Of a stretch of DNA of 64,000 bases, positions 26,801-35,229 are shown in pieces (the stretch's first letter is position 1; every line of letters starts with the position of its first letter). The DNA comes from Corbicula japonica (Eukaryota; Mollusca; Bivalvia; Venerida; Cyrenidae). The stretch spans positions 445,001 to 509,000 of the forward strand of contig JAZAYU010000226.1 in the NCBI GenBank assembly GCA_038501625.1, in the 5' to 3' direction. The notes beneath the pieces were generated by a model, which saw only the letters and a program-made list of their open reading frames with translations, ran no database searches and was not told the origin of the DNA. The position numbers were made by a program, and so were the translations under genes.

Positions 26801-29800
26801 CAACAAGCTCAAGCTTCTCGCTATAAATAACAGCTCCCTCTGTAATAATACTAGTACACAAACGTGAACGTGTAAAGATAAACACATCAAAAAACGAATA
26901 TGCAGTATATTAATTTTAAATTTTCTTGTTGGTGACTTTCAAAGTTCCATATTTTTAAATCTTTTTTATTAAACATTACTCTGATTAACAGCTCTTTCAA
27001 AAACTACAATCAAATTGTGGGACAACAAAACAACATTTAAAATATGTTGATTTCACAGTGGAACCTTTATAACTTGTCTGTAACGATCATTGTTTAAATA
27101 ATAAAAGAAAGAACGGTTTGATGTTTAATTGTAAACAATTTCAATTTTTTCAAAGCAAAAGAATAGATCATGTAACAATTCCAAAGTAAGCTTGAACGTT
27201 CAATTGGAAACGATTAATCTTACGACAATTTACCGGTGTTTCATGATAACTGCATATGGTGACATAAAACAACAATACTGCGTCCGTGGAAACAGGCGGA
27301 TGGAATGGAAACAGACAAGCTAAAGGAACCAAAATACCACACCCGATGTCTCTAGATTTTCTATTCCAGCCACTGATAGAAGTTAGATACATATTATTAT
27401 CAGAATGACAGCTACCTTGCTGTAGGCAGATATTTCAATTTGCGTTTGCAGGCCAGATCGAGGACAACAGCATATAAACTGAGTTCAAAGTTATCTCAGA
27501 ACAATCTATTGAACATTATTCTTTAATTTAAACAAGAAATATCTTTAAAAAAGATAAACGGCGTTGATGGAAAAGATTTATATATACATGTATATAAGAA
27601 AGAAAGAAATATAGAGAGGCGAAGCAGACGCAGTTTAGTTATTTTATTTTACTTGTTATAGCTGTTAACGAACCCTCCCTGCCTTCTTAGTATGACCTAG
27701 AGATTAAGCGACCGAGTCATGACAACTCATAAATTTATTGAAAATGTCTTTCAAAAAAATGTTGAAGCTGTTGCAACAATTTCATACGGTGATAACAAGT
27801 CGATTTAAAATTGCCACATTCAGAAAAAAACAGCCTCCCCACACAGTCAAGAAGAGGAAGAGAGAGCATGGTTAATAAAATGACCAGTTTCAAAAAGGAC
27901 ACCACAAAGAATGAATAAAAATGAGAACCCGAGGGGTTACCGCCTTGGAACGGTCAATGGCAAATCGAATTGTCACAGGGGTTTAAACCAGAAGCATAGC
28001 CTTACATTAAGTCTTGATCTATTCAGTTTTAATAAAAAACCTCTTGTAGAGTTAAAACTCAAGACGAATAAATGTCCTTGAAATTTAATAAATATAAATA
28101 ATAACAGCTTGTTGCAAGAGCGAAATCTATCAACTTTTACGTAAATTAACTTTTAAAAAAAATGTCCATCCTGAGTATTGAACCCTGGGCCTTAGCTTGC
28201 GAGGCGAGAGAGTTAGCCACTACACTACAGAGAACGTAACTTTCCCACTTGAAATTAACAATCAGTATCAAAGGATCTAGAAACGAACCAGTAAGAAATA
28301 GAAATATCTGCACTTTTCTTTCGTTTTACACTTAGTATTGTACGCAAATGTTTACCTGACACCCAAGAATATTATATATAAAATTGTATTTAAGCCATCA
28401 ATATTGACTTAACTGGTTATTTAAATCGTAAATATGTTTTACTTCAATACAATTATCTCTTTTAAAAACGAAAATGCTCGAACATTTAAGTGCCAGGTAA
28501 ATACTTACACAAAATATAAAAATCGTTATGGTAATCTTAAACTACACTCACTAAAAACCAATCGAAATAATCTATTTGATTTTCCAGCTGCATAATAAAA
28601 AAAACTCCCACTAGATACCTCTCCACCCTGCTAGATGCCTCTCTGTTGTTAATAGCTACCAATCGAAATAGTTTATTTCATTTTCCCGCTGCATAATAAT
28701 AGAATACGAGTATTATTTACAACATTTCGTTGGTTGAACAACTAGGTCAAAAGTGAGCTTAAACAGCTAACGCCGAAAAAAATACAGTAAAGTACTACTC
28801 ACCTCCGGATAGCCAGGTTTCCTGCATCTGACTCAGGTCCTGGAACAGTTCTGTAATACAAGCAGACATAATTATGAGATACAGTTGCTGAGGGTTATAA
28901 AGCTGAGATTGGAAACCAGTCTCAAATCTCAAGCATTGATTTGCTGAAATGGCGACAGCATCCAATCAGATGCTTGATGTTTGAGACTGGTCTCCAAACT
29001 AAAGTTTATGATCTTTGGCCCAGAATCTAGTTAGATCACAACTTAAACCAGCCCATATTGTTTTCATATCCTGATGAACGAAATGTATTACCAATTCAGT
29101 TCCTCTATTCATACTTCTTAATAAACAATTTCATATTTTCTTAAAACATTTTCAAGCATTTCTAATAGCGCGGCTTTTTGGAATGGCTGTGAGAACAGCC
29201 AAAATGTCGTATGAGGACACGTCTTTTCGAAGTAACTTCCGGCAATGACGTCCCTGGACAAAACATCGCAACCACTGTGCAGAATAAATTCATCGCAAAA
29301 TGAGAGCAAACACCAAAAAAATAAGAACTTAACCGGAGCCATCAATTGTGAGGTGAAAATACCGTAGTTATAAAACGTTCGTGGACTTACCTTGAGACTC
29401 GTCTAGAAGTCCCCTCTGTTCCTCGGGCAGATTGTTAATGTTCTCTGAATGATTGTCTTGTTCTTTTCTTGGTTCGATGCTCGATTCTCTTACATCTAAC
29501 TGTAGAACAATAAGAACTTTCATATCAAGTAATATTTCAGTCAGTGAATAACATCACCACCGAACTAAGATATAAATTCTAACATATGTGAATAAACTGC
29601 AGTGCAAGAAATTAATATTATCTTATCATTAAGAAATGAACATTCCCATTAAAAATGTAAAATACTTTTTATAATGGGACACTTATTAAAAGAATAGATA
29701 AAAATGGAATTTGAAAGACACCGAACACGAAAAATATCAAAATATTGCTGGCTCGGTTTGATTGAGCAGTAATGGAAATGCATAATACTGTCCACGCCGC

Positions 29801-29869
29801 CTAGCCCTCGGTTGAGCGCAAATCAATATTTACACAAATATGAATGTCTTGCTCAATGGGCTTCAGAGG

Positions 29870-29954
<85 letters not shown>

Positions 29955-32900
29955 ATTGATTGATTTATTGATTGATTGATAACATCACTGATTGAATGTA
30001 TGGGGCGACGTTTTACGGCTGTAAGCTTTTGACGTTTCACAAAAGATTCATCGTCATAAACACCCAAATTATAATTTATTTTAATACATAAATTATGTTC
30101 AAAGCTAACTATTAAACATCGTTCGCAGTTTAAATGACATTTTTCAAGTGTAATCTATAAAAGTTACTTATTTAGACGATATGGCAAAATTTTGCTATTT
30201 TTTAATTTTTAAGTATTTTTTATAATAAACTGTGATATACTGGTTTGGAAATGTTAAAAAAACAACAAAATAGCAGGTAGTTTGCAAAATATTTTTGCAT
30301 AAAATAAATAAACTTTCTATAATTTGAAGTGTCGAATATCATCTTATTGTTTATCCCATTTTCAAAATCATTTCAGATTTGAGGAGATTATGACGACCTT
30401 TAACGAAAACAAAAAGATTCTGCTAATTGCAATGATTTAAAAAATTGGACCTCATCAAAACATCTTTAAATACGAAAGAATTTTGAAATTTAGAGGACAA
30501 ATATTATTAAAAAATTAAGTATTAATAATTCATTCAAATGACTTTAAGATAATATATTTTTATTTCAAGTGTTGCATTATCCTTAACTGTGGCTTGAAAT
30601 TAAAATGAATAAGCCAAATAATTAAAACATCACCAAGTCTATGAGGTTACGTGTCATATAAATCGTGCTATAAGAAAGGGTTTAAAAGGACTGTGCTGTC
30701 CTGGAATCAGTTAATTAATATCTTTAAATCTTTATTAATTGTTACCAAACTCTCTGAATGTACGGATATGTTGTGGAACAAGTACGAATTAGATAATACG
30801 TTGTTGACATCAAAGTGTGACCTTCACCTAAGGACTACACACATGTATACAGTATAATTACATTTCTGACACAACCAATTAACCAATGAAAGACACGGTC
30901 ATGGCCACGTGGTACCTCTGTGACCTTGACCTCCGTGTTACAGACCAAGATGTTGTTTTAAGTTTTTTGAACAATTATGTTTGCTGTTCTTTTAAAAATC
31001 CTTCATTTCAATGAAATAATATGACTGAACATGAATTGATTCGATGTATAATAAAATTATGAAGCAGACATGTAAATGCCATTGGTCTCAGTTTGTCCTT
31101 GACCTCCAAGCTACAGCGTATGTGTTATGCGCAAAACTTTATCTTGTAATGAAGATTACGTTACTGCATTACACAGTTATGGACCAAACAAGATTTTAAT
31201 GAAGGAATGTAAATAAAGGCACGGAACTGGTATTGGCTTAAGAGATCGCAAACATTGCAAATGGCGAAAACTATCTAAAATTTCAAAAATGAATTTTGGG
31301 GGAAATACTTATTGCCACCTTGATTTTAGTAAAGAAATGTATTTAGCTATGGATGAAGTAAATGTTTGCAAGCTCAATTTAGTCTAATTCATGTTTTAAT
31401 TACCAAGCACATACTAAAACAAAAGAAAAGCCGTTCGCATGAGAACTCTGAAATTCATGGACAAAATACCAAATCAACTCACACCCGAAATAAGTATATG
31501 CTGGTCTACAATGTTTAGTGCCAATTCGTCAAAATAATGTTAGGGTTTTCAAGAAATTCAAGGAAAACTTACTTCCTGGTTCAAACTGAAAGTAGAAATC
31601 TACTTTCGTTTAGAACCAGGAAATTAGTTTCCCCCAAAGTTCATTTTTGAAATTTTAGGCTGTTTTCGCCATTTGCAATGTTTGTGATACCTTAATGTAG
31701 CGAACAAAAACGCTTTTTTTCAAAATGACTGACTAGACAATAAATCGAACGAACAAACATATGAACGGACAGTTTACTCTATATCGCTTTAAATAAATTC
31801 CTAAGAATCAATGAGATTTTAACTGTCAAAATCTTGTGTATGCGGACATTGTTATATGTATCTGTGTAATAGGAATGTTTTGAGTCGTAAAATATGGCTA
31901 AAATAATCGTGTAAAGGTCTTATAAAGTATCATAAAACTTGAAATGTTGCATAAGCCTACTGAAGCAGTATGCGGATATGCATGCTGTGCCCAAGGTTAT
32001 AAAACTGAGCATGGAAACCATTCTCAAATCTCAGTTTTATAACCTTTAATCTAGGTCATTTATTTTGCTGTGGTGGAATTTTACTATAAATAAGTGGTAT
32101 CTCATATTATTACGTTTAGATTTAAAATCTGTCAGACATCAACATAAGAGTTAACAATTCAAAGTTTGAATATAACCAGAAAGCTTACAACTTCAAAAAT
32201 GTATTATTGTATTATTTATATTTAACCACCTTTAAACTGCAGCTTGCATTTAAATAGACAAACTGAAGTCAATTATTAACACGTATTTTGCAACAATTCA
32301 AGAATTAAATGAAACAGGAATTCGACCATAAAAATAACATTTGCTAGGCAAGGCATACGCTTTAAACATCTCGCACATGCTGCCACGTGCCTTTCTAGTT
32401 TCTTTTAATCACGTTCAACTCCTATTTTTTCGTTCGTATCGATGATAACATGTTTATATCGTGCAATAGATAATTGCTTTCATACGCTACAAAAATGGAA
32501 TAAAAAATAACTGGGTCAAGCATGTTTTTTGGACCGGATTAGGTAAAAACAATATTGGATTTTATCTAAATGTTTTAGGATATGGGCCCGTGTAATAAAA
32601 GGGTGAACTTACGTCTCAATAATAATTTTCACCAATAAAACAAATCGACATTTACTTAAGCAATATATTTCAGCTCTGAATATTGCGACATCTACATTAT
32701 CTTATTGATAAAATGACAACTCAGTTCCCATGGAAGCACTTTTACTAGAAAAAAACATCTGCTTATCAAATAAAAATAAATATTCAAGCAACAGTGTCCA
32801 CTGTGCACGTGGCTTCCAGAATATAATGTGACCGTCAATCTTTATGTTTAATGTTTGGTTTTGGGAATTTTTCAGATTGGGGAAACACATCTTGTTTGCA

Positions 32901-34551
32901 CTGGAAATAGAGCCTGTGTTCGGGCCCCAAAGGAACTATAAAGAAGCTCTGCAGGGAAAATATTTTAATTTTGGCCTAAGCAGAGCTCAATGTTCATTTC
33001 TATGCTGACCTAAAGAACATTTGCCATATCAAAAACCACGTGGATAGGATAGTGATTGATTTATAATAGTTTAGTTGCATACTGCAGCATAAGGAAAAGC
33101 TGATGCTCATATAAATTGTATACGTGTTTTGTTTTGTCCAGAATTTCAGCTATTTATTGCAAACGTTATTTCTTCAATAAACAAGATAGGTATAAGAACG
33201 ATCTGCGAGTATACCCTATTCTGGCTCATTTAGAGAAAATCAACGGATAAAAAGCCACTTTAGTAACTTTATTTTAATATTAAACCATTAAACTCAGTAG
33301 TTTCATCATAAGAATGAACTCATTTTAAATTTTGCCTTTGACTTTGTCTGTGATATGTAGGATATATATTCTCAGATCCCCTGTCAAAATTCTATTTTAT
33401 TTAGTTCCACCCATTGTTTTCTCGTTTTGGGCAAACCCATTATTTTATCTGGGTACCATACGCCGCTGAACATGGAATGGTATTAATCTGAAAATACCAC
33501 AGTGAAGGTTCCATGTTCACCGTCACATGCATACCATCGTTTTGGATGGATCAAATTGTACTGTTTATTGGTGTAAATATTGAGTTGCGCTCAACTCAGG
33601 CTAGGCGGCTCAATCAAACCGAGCCTGCAATATTTTCATATTTGTCGTGTTCGGAGGTCTTCAAAGTTCCCTTTTCATCTATTTCATCTAGCAGTAAAAT
33701 ATTTCAGGAGATGCAATTATGTAGATTTTATCCATTTACTCCATAGATATATCTTTAATGCATTTGCGAACAAATAGATCCAGATCCGTGCCGTCTGATT
33801 AGGATCTACACTGTTCGCCTTTAGATTCATCAGGTTATTTCTGACTTCAAGTTGCGACCATTGTGAATATCCAAATCACACGATAGGCATATGCCGGCTG
33901 ATCTAGATCTAGATCTGGCCGCACATTAAAACGCGTGTGTATGGAGTAAAGGGTTATATTAAATATTTATAATATATTTGGGTATGATGTAGGAAAATGG
34001 ACACAGGCTTTATTTGACAGTTGAATTACCTTAAGGGCTTGCCACACTCCTCCCAATCCTGTTCATCGATAAAAAGAAAATTATCAAAATCTCAATAATG
34101 GCAAAATGCCGTTCAATGAAACTTTGCACAAATGAATGTTACTAACTTAACTTTTTTTTCTTTTTTTACTTTTTTCTTAGTGATTAAACCTTATAACAGT
34201 TTATAACATGCCAGCTGTTCAATGACAGGTTATTCAGGGTCGGATTTAAGATTTCCAGCGGGTGAATCGTTTGGATTAGTCTTAGGGTATTAACATAATG
34301 ATGTCCAACTTTCTCACTCTAAATCGCCATGAAAAATAAATATAAATGCCCAAAAGGAGATTCGAGAACCCGCGTCGAACTCCATCTGGATTTGCTTCAG
34401 CGTTTATGATATCTGTATTTCAATAAAACTGAAATAATGATTATTGATAACTCACGTTTTCAAATGCGGCGGCGTCTGTTCGTGTGTCTGTCTGGTGGTT
34501 GTTGTTGTCTGAAGTTTCGTCCAATCTGTAATCAACCGACGGTGCCGACAT
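8156..34551 (-). CDS. ETV1/4/5: PEA3-subfamily ETS transcription factor, whole gene (9 coding exons)
   Basis: Nuclear DNA-binding transcription factor of the ETV1/ETV4/ETV5 group. These factors bind GGAA/T sites and in other animals act downstream of receptor tyrosine kinase-ERK signalling. Coding parts: 34551-34456, 29499-29391, 28850-28803, 17758-17455, 17265-17036, 16694-16626, 16284-16186, 10183-9987, 8605-8156. They sum to 1602 nt (533 residues plus stop) and every junction keeps frame. Visible parts: acidic motif [14 protein letters not shown] (residues 69-82), IKLE (about 90) and IKQEPRDF (251-258), the last two matching the sumoylation consensus, and the ETS domain at about 347-431 with recognition-helix arginines near 405 and 408. 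Human members are about 480-510 residues. The RRQLSEP/RQMSEP serine motifs of vertebrate members are not obvious. Assignment to one vertebrate paralogue is not justified. Confidence 0.96.
8940..9290. mobile_element. Family C dispersed repeat, diverged copy
   Basis: Contains actttaacagccactgaaca, ggaaatgcata, and ccatgttcagccttgtatgg with gggtttgtccc in the same order as the fuller copy at 26150-26550. Confidence 0.55.
9310..9545. repeat. gcgcgaaatt-type dispersed repeat, copy 1
   Basis: Repeated blocks such as tttgcgcgaa, ccgcgaaatt and gcgcgggtttaattttcgcg. It ends gcgaaattaaatgatactgc. A second copy lies at 22265-22500. Confidence 0.65.
9655..9735. mobile_element. Family C fragment
   Basis: The stretch ggaactttgaaagccactga, then gacaaatatgaaaatgttgc and cggctcaatttgagtgagtc, matches one end of family C. 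Confidence 0.5.
9776..9912. mobile_element. Family A hairpin, diverged
   Basis: Has ctggagaccagtgtcaaatc, gcatctgaattggctga, ttcagccattctaatgcttg, gagactagtctc and gagcttgggcact in family order. Confidence 0.75.
9987..10183 (-). CDS. ETV1/4/5: ETV exon 8, first half of ETS domain
   Basis: 197 nt, acceptor tattttcag, donor agag/gtaaga. It reads [20 protein letters not shown], then [14 protein letters not shown], and continues through [15 protein letters not shown] to EFKLIEPEE. The [12 protein letters not shown] opening and IAWTGRG are characteristic of PEA3-group ETS domains. The exon ends in phase 0, exactly before VARRWG. Confidence 0.96.
10390..10756. mobile_element. Inverted-repeat element (tagcgaggtttcactgta type)
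   Basis: The left part has accaccttgata and gaccacttttgtccagt with cttaatagcgaggtttcact. The right part has the inverted counterparts tagaccacctatagaactgg and atatcaaggtggtc. The arms are imperfect. Confidence 0.45.
10834..10980. mobile_element. Family A hairpin, near perfect
   Basis: gcccaaggttataaaactga starts the left arm and tttataaccttcagccc ends the right arm. The centre is ggcgaccagtcgcc. The two ~65-bp arms are almost exact complements. Confidence 0.9.
14757..14882. repeat. Degenerate ~20-bp tandem repeat
   Basis: Variants of tgtgtagattttattc repeat about seven times, differing by one to four bases each. Confidence 0.6.
15695..16010. repeat. Degenerate ~45-50-bp minisatellite
   Basis: Recurring ataaatacaaggtaagaacc followed by gacacgataac or gacatgacaa, about six imperfect copies. 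Each has a ggtaag core resembling a splice donor, but on the plus strand, antisense to the ETV gene. Confidence 0.6.
16031..16136. mobile_element. Family A hairpin, catataaaacta subfamily, short
   Basis: tgtccaagatcataaaacta and tttttatgaccttgggtc are the ends. The centre is deleted, leaving a ~50-bp arm on each side. It lies 50 bp from the exon 7 donor. Confidence 0.85.
16186..16284 (-). CDS. ETV1/4/5: ETV exon 7
   Basis: 99 nt, acceptor ctgttgcag, donor gaag/gtattg. It encodes [20 protein letters not shown] then [13 protein letters not shown], a highly charged and aromatic segment of 33 residues. It fits the phases on both sides. It has no counterpart I recognise in vertebrate members and may be specific to the invertebrate protein. 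Confidence 0.78.
16626..16694 (-). CDS. ETV1/4/5: ETV exon 6
   Basis: 69 nt, acceptor tgttttag, donor gaag/gtaaca. Joined to exon 5 it reads [23 protein letters not shown], the only open frame that fits both junction phases. No domain is recognised. It lies where vertebrate members have the spacer between IKQEPRD and the ETS domain. Confidence 0.78.
17036..17265 (-). CDS. ETV1/4/5: ETV exon 5 with IKQEPRDF motif
   Basis: 230 nt, acceptor tattttcag. It encodes [17 protein letters not shown], a tyrosine-rich stretch, then [28 protein letters not shown] matches vertebrate ETV1 exactly in that motif, and IKQE fits the sumoylation consensus. Frame continuity with exon 6 forces the donor to be aatg/gttcgt, a GT with a weak downstream consensus. 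Without that splice the frame stops four codons later. Confidence 0.88.
17455..17758 (-). CDS. ETV1/4/5: ETV exon 4
   Basis: 304 nt, acceptor attttcag, donor ttag/gtgacg. It begins [14 protein letters not shown], where KIKLE occupies the place of KIKKEP in vertebrate ETV1. A serine/proline-rich segment follows ([20 protein letters not shown]), and the exon ends QGTDL plus a split R. The low-complexity segment is probably disordered. It is preceded by the 11044-bp intron 3. Confidence 0.88.
18005..18080 (+). repeat. Possible tRNA-derived SINE head
   Basis: ttagcagattgg resembles a pol III A box, and cagttcgattccag, about 30 bp on, resembles a B box. No full cloverleaf was seen. Confidence 0.35.
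18191..18337. mobile_element. Family A hairpin, near perfect
   Basis: Begins tgcccaaggttataaagctg and ends ctttataaccttcagacc. The centre is ggcgactggtcgcc. Confidence 0.9.
19041..19628. mobile_element. 588-bp element, TTTGGGGT-rich inverted ends, 9-bp target duplication
   Basis: Terminal inverted repeats of about 55 bp (19042-19096 and 19573-19627) start ggtccgttctaatac and continue as tandem cccaaaccac/cccaaactac units, with only a few mismatches between ends. The element is flanked by perfect 9-bp direct repeats actcaaacc (19032-19040 and 19629-19637). Two more ggtttggggta units lie at about 19372-19410 and a G-homopolymer-rich tract at 19266-19290. It encodes nothing recognisable, so it is non-autonomous. 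The 9-bp duplication is the size made by Mutator-like transposases, but that assignment is inference. Confidence 0.85.
20776..20837. repeat. (ATT)n microsatellite
   Basis: About 19 uninterrupted att units. Confidence 0.95.
22265..22500. repeat. gcgcgaaatt-type dispersed repeat, copy 2
   Basis: Contains ttcgcggtggtttaa, agtgcgcgaaatcaaaacc, attttgcgcgaaatttaatc and cctggtatcgcagtaca. Same style as 9310-9545. Confidence 0.6.
24880..25880. repeat. Degenerate ~50-bp tandem array, interrupted
   Basis: Units like tcatgacaagtgagctcatc gtacatcc recur at about 24900-25265 and resume at about 25690-25880. The gap 25266-25690 holds an unrelated palindromic segment. Confidence 0.6.
25305..25430. repeat. 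Palindromic insert in the tandem array
   Basis: agatggaaaaatctgtcacc is mirrored by ggtgacagatttttctatct, and inner gcgggaac is mirrored by gttcccgcc. Outer tatcttgcaaga is mirrored by gcaagata. It is probably a small foldback element inserted in the array. Confidence 0.65.
26150..26550. mobile_element. Family C dispersed repeat, fuller copy
   Basis: Shared with an inverted copy at 33310-33672. Common blocks include aatattgcaggctcggtttg, gttgagc...caactcaatattta, accattccatgttcagcggc and gggtttgcc. No protein is recognised. Confidence 0.75.
27535..28790. mobile_element. ~1.2-kb dispersed element, copy 1
   Basis: Matches, in inverted orientation, the segment at about 45440-46420: aagataaacggcgttgatgg, gaaccctccctgccttc, tgacctagagattaagcgac, tgttgaagctgttgcaacaa, and gtcaaaagtgagct with gctaacgccgaaaaa at the other end. 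It carries a tRNA-like block on the minus strand (28170-28235). It sits immediately downstream (in gene sense) of the ETV 48-bp exon. Confidence 0.8.
28170..28235 (-). tRNA. tRNA-Glu-like pseudogene block in copy 1
   Basis: Read on the minus strand: tgtagtgtagtggctaact, then ctctcgcctcgcaagc and gggttcaatactc. This follows the tRNA A box, anticodon arm and B box order, but the acceptor stem is missing. It is part of the repeat, not a functional tRNA. Confidence 0.55.
28803..28850 (-). CDS. ETV1/4/5: ETV exon 3, 48-bp acidic activation motif
   Basis: A 48-nt exon with acceptor tattacag and donor ggag/gtgagt. It encodes [16 protein letters not shown] (E and final G split), nearly identical to the vertebrate PEA3-group acidic transactivation motif. 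To my recollection vertebrate genes also put this motif in a 48-nt exon. Mobile repeats come within about 40 bp on the acceptor side (28890-29020) and about 15-20 bp on the donor side (to about 28785). Confidence 0.95.
28851..29390. other. ETV intron 2
   Basis: 540-bp intron. Apart from the family A hairpin, nothing was recognised. Confidence 0.85.
28890..29020. mobile_element. Family A hairpin in ETV intron 2
   Basis: gggttataaagctgagattg to ctaaagtttatgatctttgg, with a partial central deletion. Its edge is about 40 bp from the exon 3 acceptor. Confidence 0.85.
29391..29499 (-). CDS. ETV1/4/5: ETV exon 2
   Basis: 109 nt between acceptor ttctacag and donor caag/gtaagt. It encodes 36 residues from [15 protein letters not shown] to GLLDESQ, and the final G starts the codon for E69. 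The segment is acidic and polar and leads into the conserved activation motif of the next exon. It is preceded by the 4956-bp intron 1 and followed by the 540-bp intron 2. Confidence 0.88.
29700..29850. mobile_element. Family C fragment
   Basis: tttgaaagacaccgaacacg, ctggctcggtttgattgagc, ggaaatgcata and gttgagcgcaaatcaatatt match family C. It ends beside the (GATT)n tract. Confidence 0.65.
29869..29982. repeat. (GATT)n microsatellite
   Basis: About 28 gatt units with two single-base changes. Read on the minus strand it gives a spurious NQSI repeat peptide. Confidence 0.95.
31238..31694. mobile_element. Foldback palindrome, truncated copy
   Basis: The left arm matches 7257-7600 closely. The right arm keeps only the inner turn and the outer ~60 bp (cccccaaagttcatttttga to gcaatgtttgtgatacctta), so ~270 bp are deleted. 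Confidence 0.85.
31987..32049. mobile_element. Family A hairpin, internally deleted to 63 bp
   Basis: tgcccaaggttataaaactg joined to ctcagttttataaccttt, with only a few bases of loop. Confidence 0.8.
33310..33672. mobile_element. Family C dispersed repeat, inverted copy
   Basis: Reverse complement of 26150-26550: ccgctgaacatggaatggta, gtaaatattgagttgcgctc, caaaccgagcctgcaatatt. Confidence 0.75.
33736..33956. mobile_element. Family B hairpin, diverged
   Basis: Has gatccagatccgtgccgtct, gatctacactgttcgc, ttcatcaggttatttctgac, and ends gtgtatggagtaaagggtta. Confidence 0.75.
34025..34185. mobile_element. Single arm of a foldback element
   Basis: cttaagggcttgccacactc ctcccaatcctgttcatcg onward matches the left arm of the element at 48657-49345. 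No partner arm lies nearby. Confidence 0.7.
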
Positions 34552-34614
34552 AGCCTTCCAATGACAGGAATCATTGAAACTCTTCTAGGCAACGTACAGA
34601 TCCAATGTCGTCAC
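34456..34614 (-). CDS. ETV1/4/5: ETV exon 1 (5' UTR end plus first 32 codons)
   Basis: An acceptor (tttgccag) ends at 34615, so this exon is preceded by at least one untranslated exon. The start codon at 34551-34549 is chosen because a TAG lies in frame 36 nt upstream and the frame then stays open to the donor (aaaac/gtgagt). It encodes [20 protein letters not shown] and a further 12 residues ending AAFEN, an acidic and asparagine-rich N terminus. An out-of-frame ATG at 34574-34572 precedes the start. Confidence 0.85.
34572..34574 (-). promoter_or_regulatory. Upstream out-of-frame ATG of ETV (overlapping uORF)
   Basis: This ATG lies 23 nt before the chosen start. It opens a 40-codon frame across exon 1, overlapping the true start, and ends at TAG 29498-29496 in exon 2. 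Its context is weak (T at -3), whereas the main start has G at -3. This suggests leaky scanning. Confidence 0.5.
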
Positions 34615-34685
34615 CTGGCAAAAATACACAACACAAAATTAGCATCTTCTCCATTCATTTATTTTGTATACGAATAACTATTAAT

Positions 34686-34775
34686 AGCCTTTGCTGGGAA
34701 TTGAACCTGTACATCGATAGGTCCTAGGCGCATAACGGCTCAAGCACTACCGATTGAGCTAGACGGGACGGTCAG
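34686..34775 (-). repeat. tRNA-like sequence (SINE or tRNA pseudogene) upstream of ETV exon 1
   Basis: On the minus strand a good A box tagctcaatcgg (34761-34750) and B box ggttcaattcc (34707-34697) are 42 bp apart, as in tRNA genes. The anticodon and acceptor stems do not pair convincingly, so this is a tRNA-derived repeat or pseudogene. It lies 70-160 nt upstream of the exon 1 acceptor. Confidence 0.6.
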
Positions 34776-35215
34776 GTTCTAATGAGCTGTTTAAGGAGGA
34801 AATCTTTCGTTTTATTACTTATACAGCAAAAGCTAATTTATTCATTTAGAATTTAAAAAAATAGATTAATGGGGCGGGGACAAGTTCTATGTTTGCGCAA
34901 AAGTTGACTATTAGCATTAGTTGTAAGAGGTCTAATAATAAACGCTCATCTCTTTAAGAAATTGTAGTTCTTTCCGTTGTTGAAGCAATGCCCTGTAACG
35001 CGTCGGTATTTTGTGATGAGTGCATTATACACTTTATAGTTTGTAGTGGTTGCTTAGATTAACTTGACGTTTGTTAATAATCAAAGTTTATTTAAAGTAA
35101 ATTGTGAACCGCCTGCTCTTAGACGAATTTCTGGGTGTGGACGAAACGGATGAATTTATCAGTGTTGGAGCTATACTCCGGAGAGAACTGGCAGATCCGT
35201 GAAGCCCAGTCTACT

Positions 35216-35229
35216 GTAACCAGGGTAAC
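35216..35229. promoter_or_regulatory. RFX-type X-box palindrome
   Basis: gtaaccagggtaac is a palindrome of two GTNACC half-sites with a 2-bp spacer, the classical RFX binding arrangement. It lies about 600 bp upstream of ETV exon 1. A chance match cannot be excluded. Confidence 0.4.

Larger units (their letters stand above)
17759..28802. other. ETV intron 3 (11 kb)
   Basis: Separates exon 3 from exon 4. Mobile and tandem repeats inside it are listed separately. The stretches 19640-20770, 20840-22260 and 22500-24900 are AT-rich, with no supported exon, RNA gene or repeat recognised. Confidence 0.8.
29500..34455. other. ETV intron 1
   Basis: 4956-bp intron with family A, B and C repeats and a truncated palindrome. 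The stretches 30000-31230 and 32060-33300 show only AT-rich sequence. One tgtgaccttgacctccgtg near 30920 and a ccttgacctcc near 31100 carry a TGACCTTGA-like half-site. Confidence 0.8.

Noticed and set aside
27535..28790. Reverse transcriptase or transposase within the dispersed elements
   Set aside because: No catalytic motif or frame longer than about 90 codons was seen. All elements here appear non-autonomous.
29801..30067. Minus-strand protein with NQSI repeats
   Set aside because: It is the translation of a (GATT)n microsatellite.
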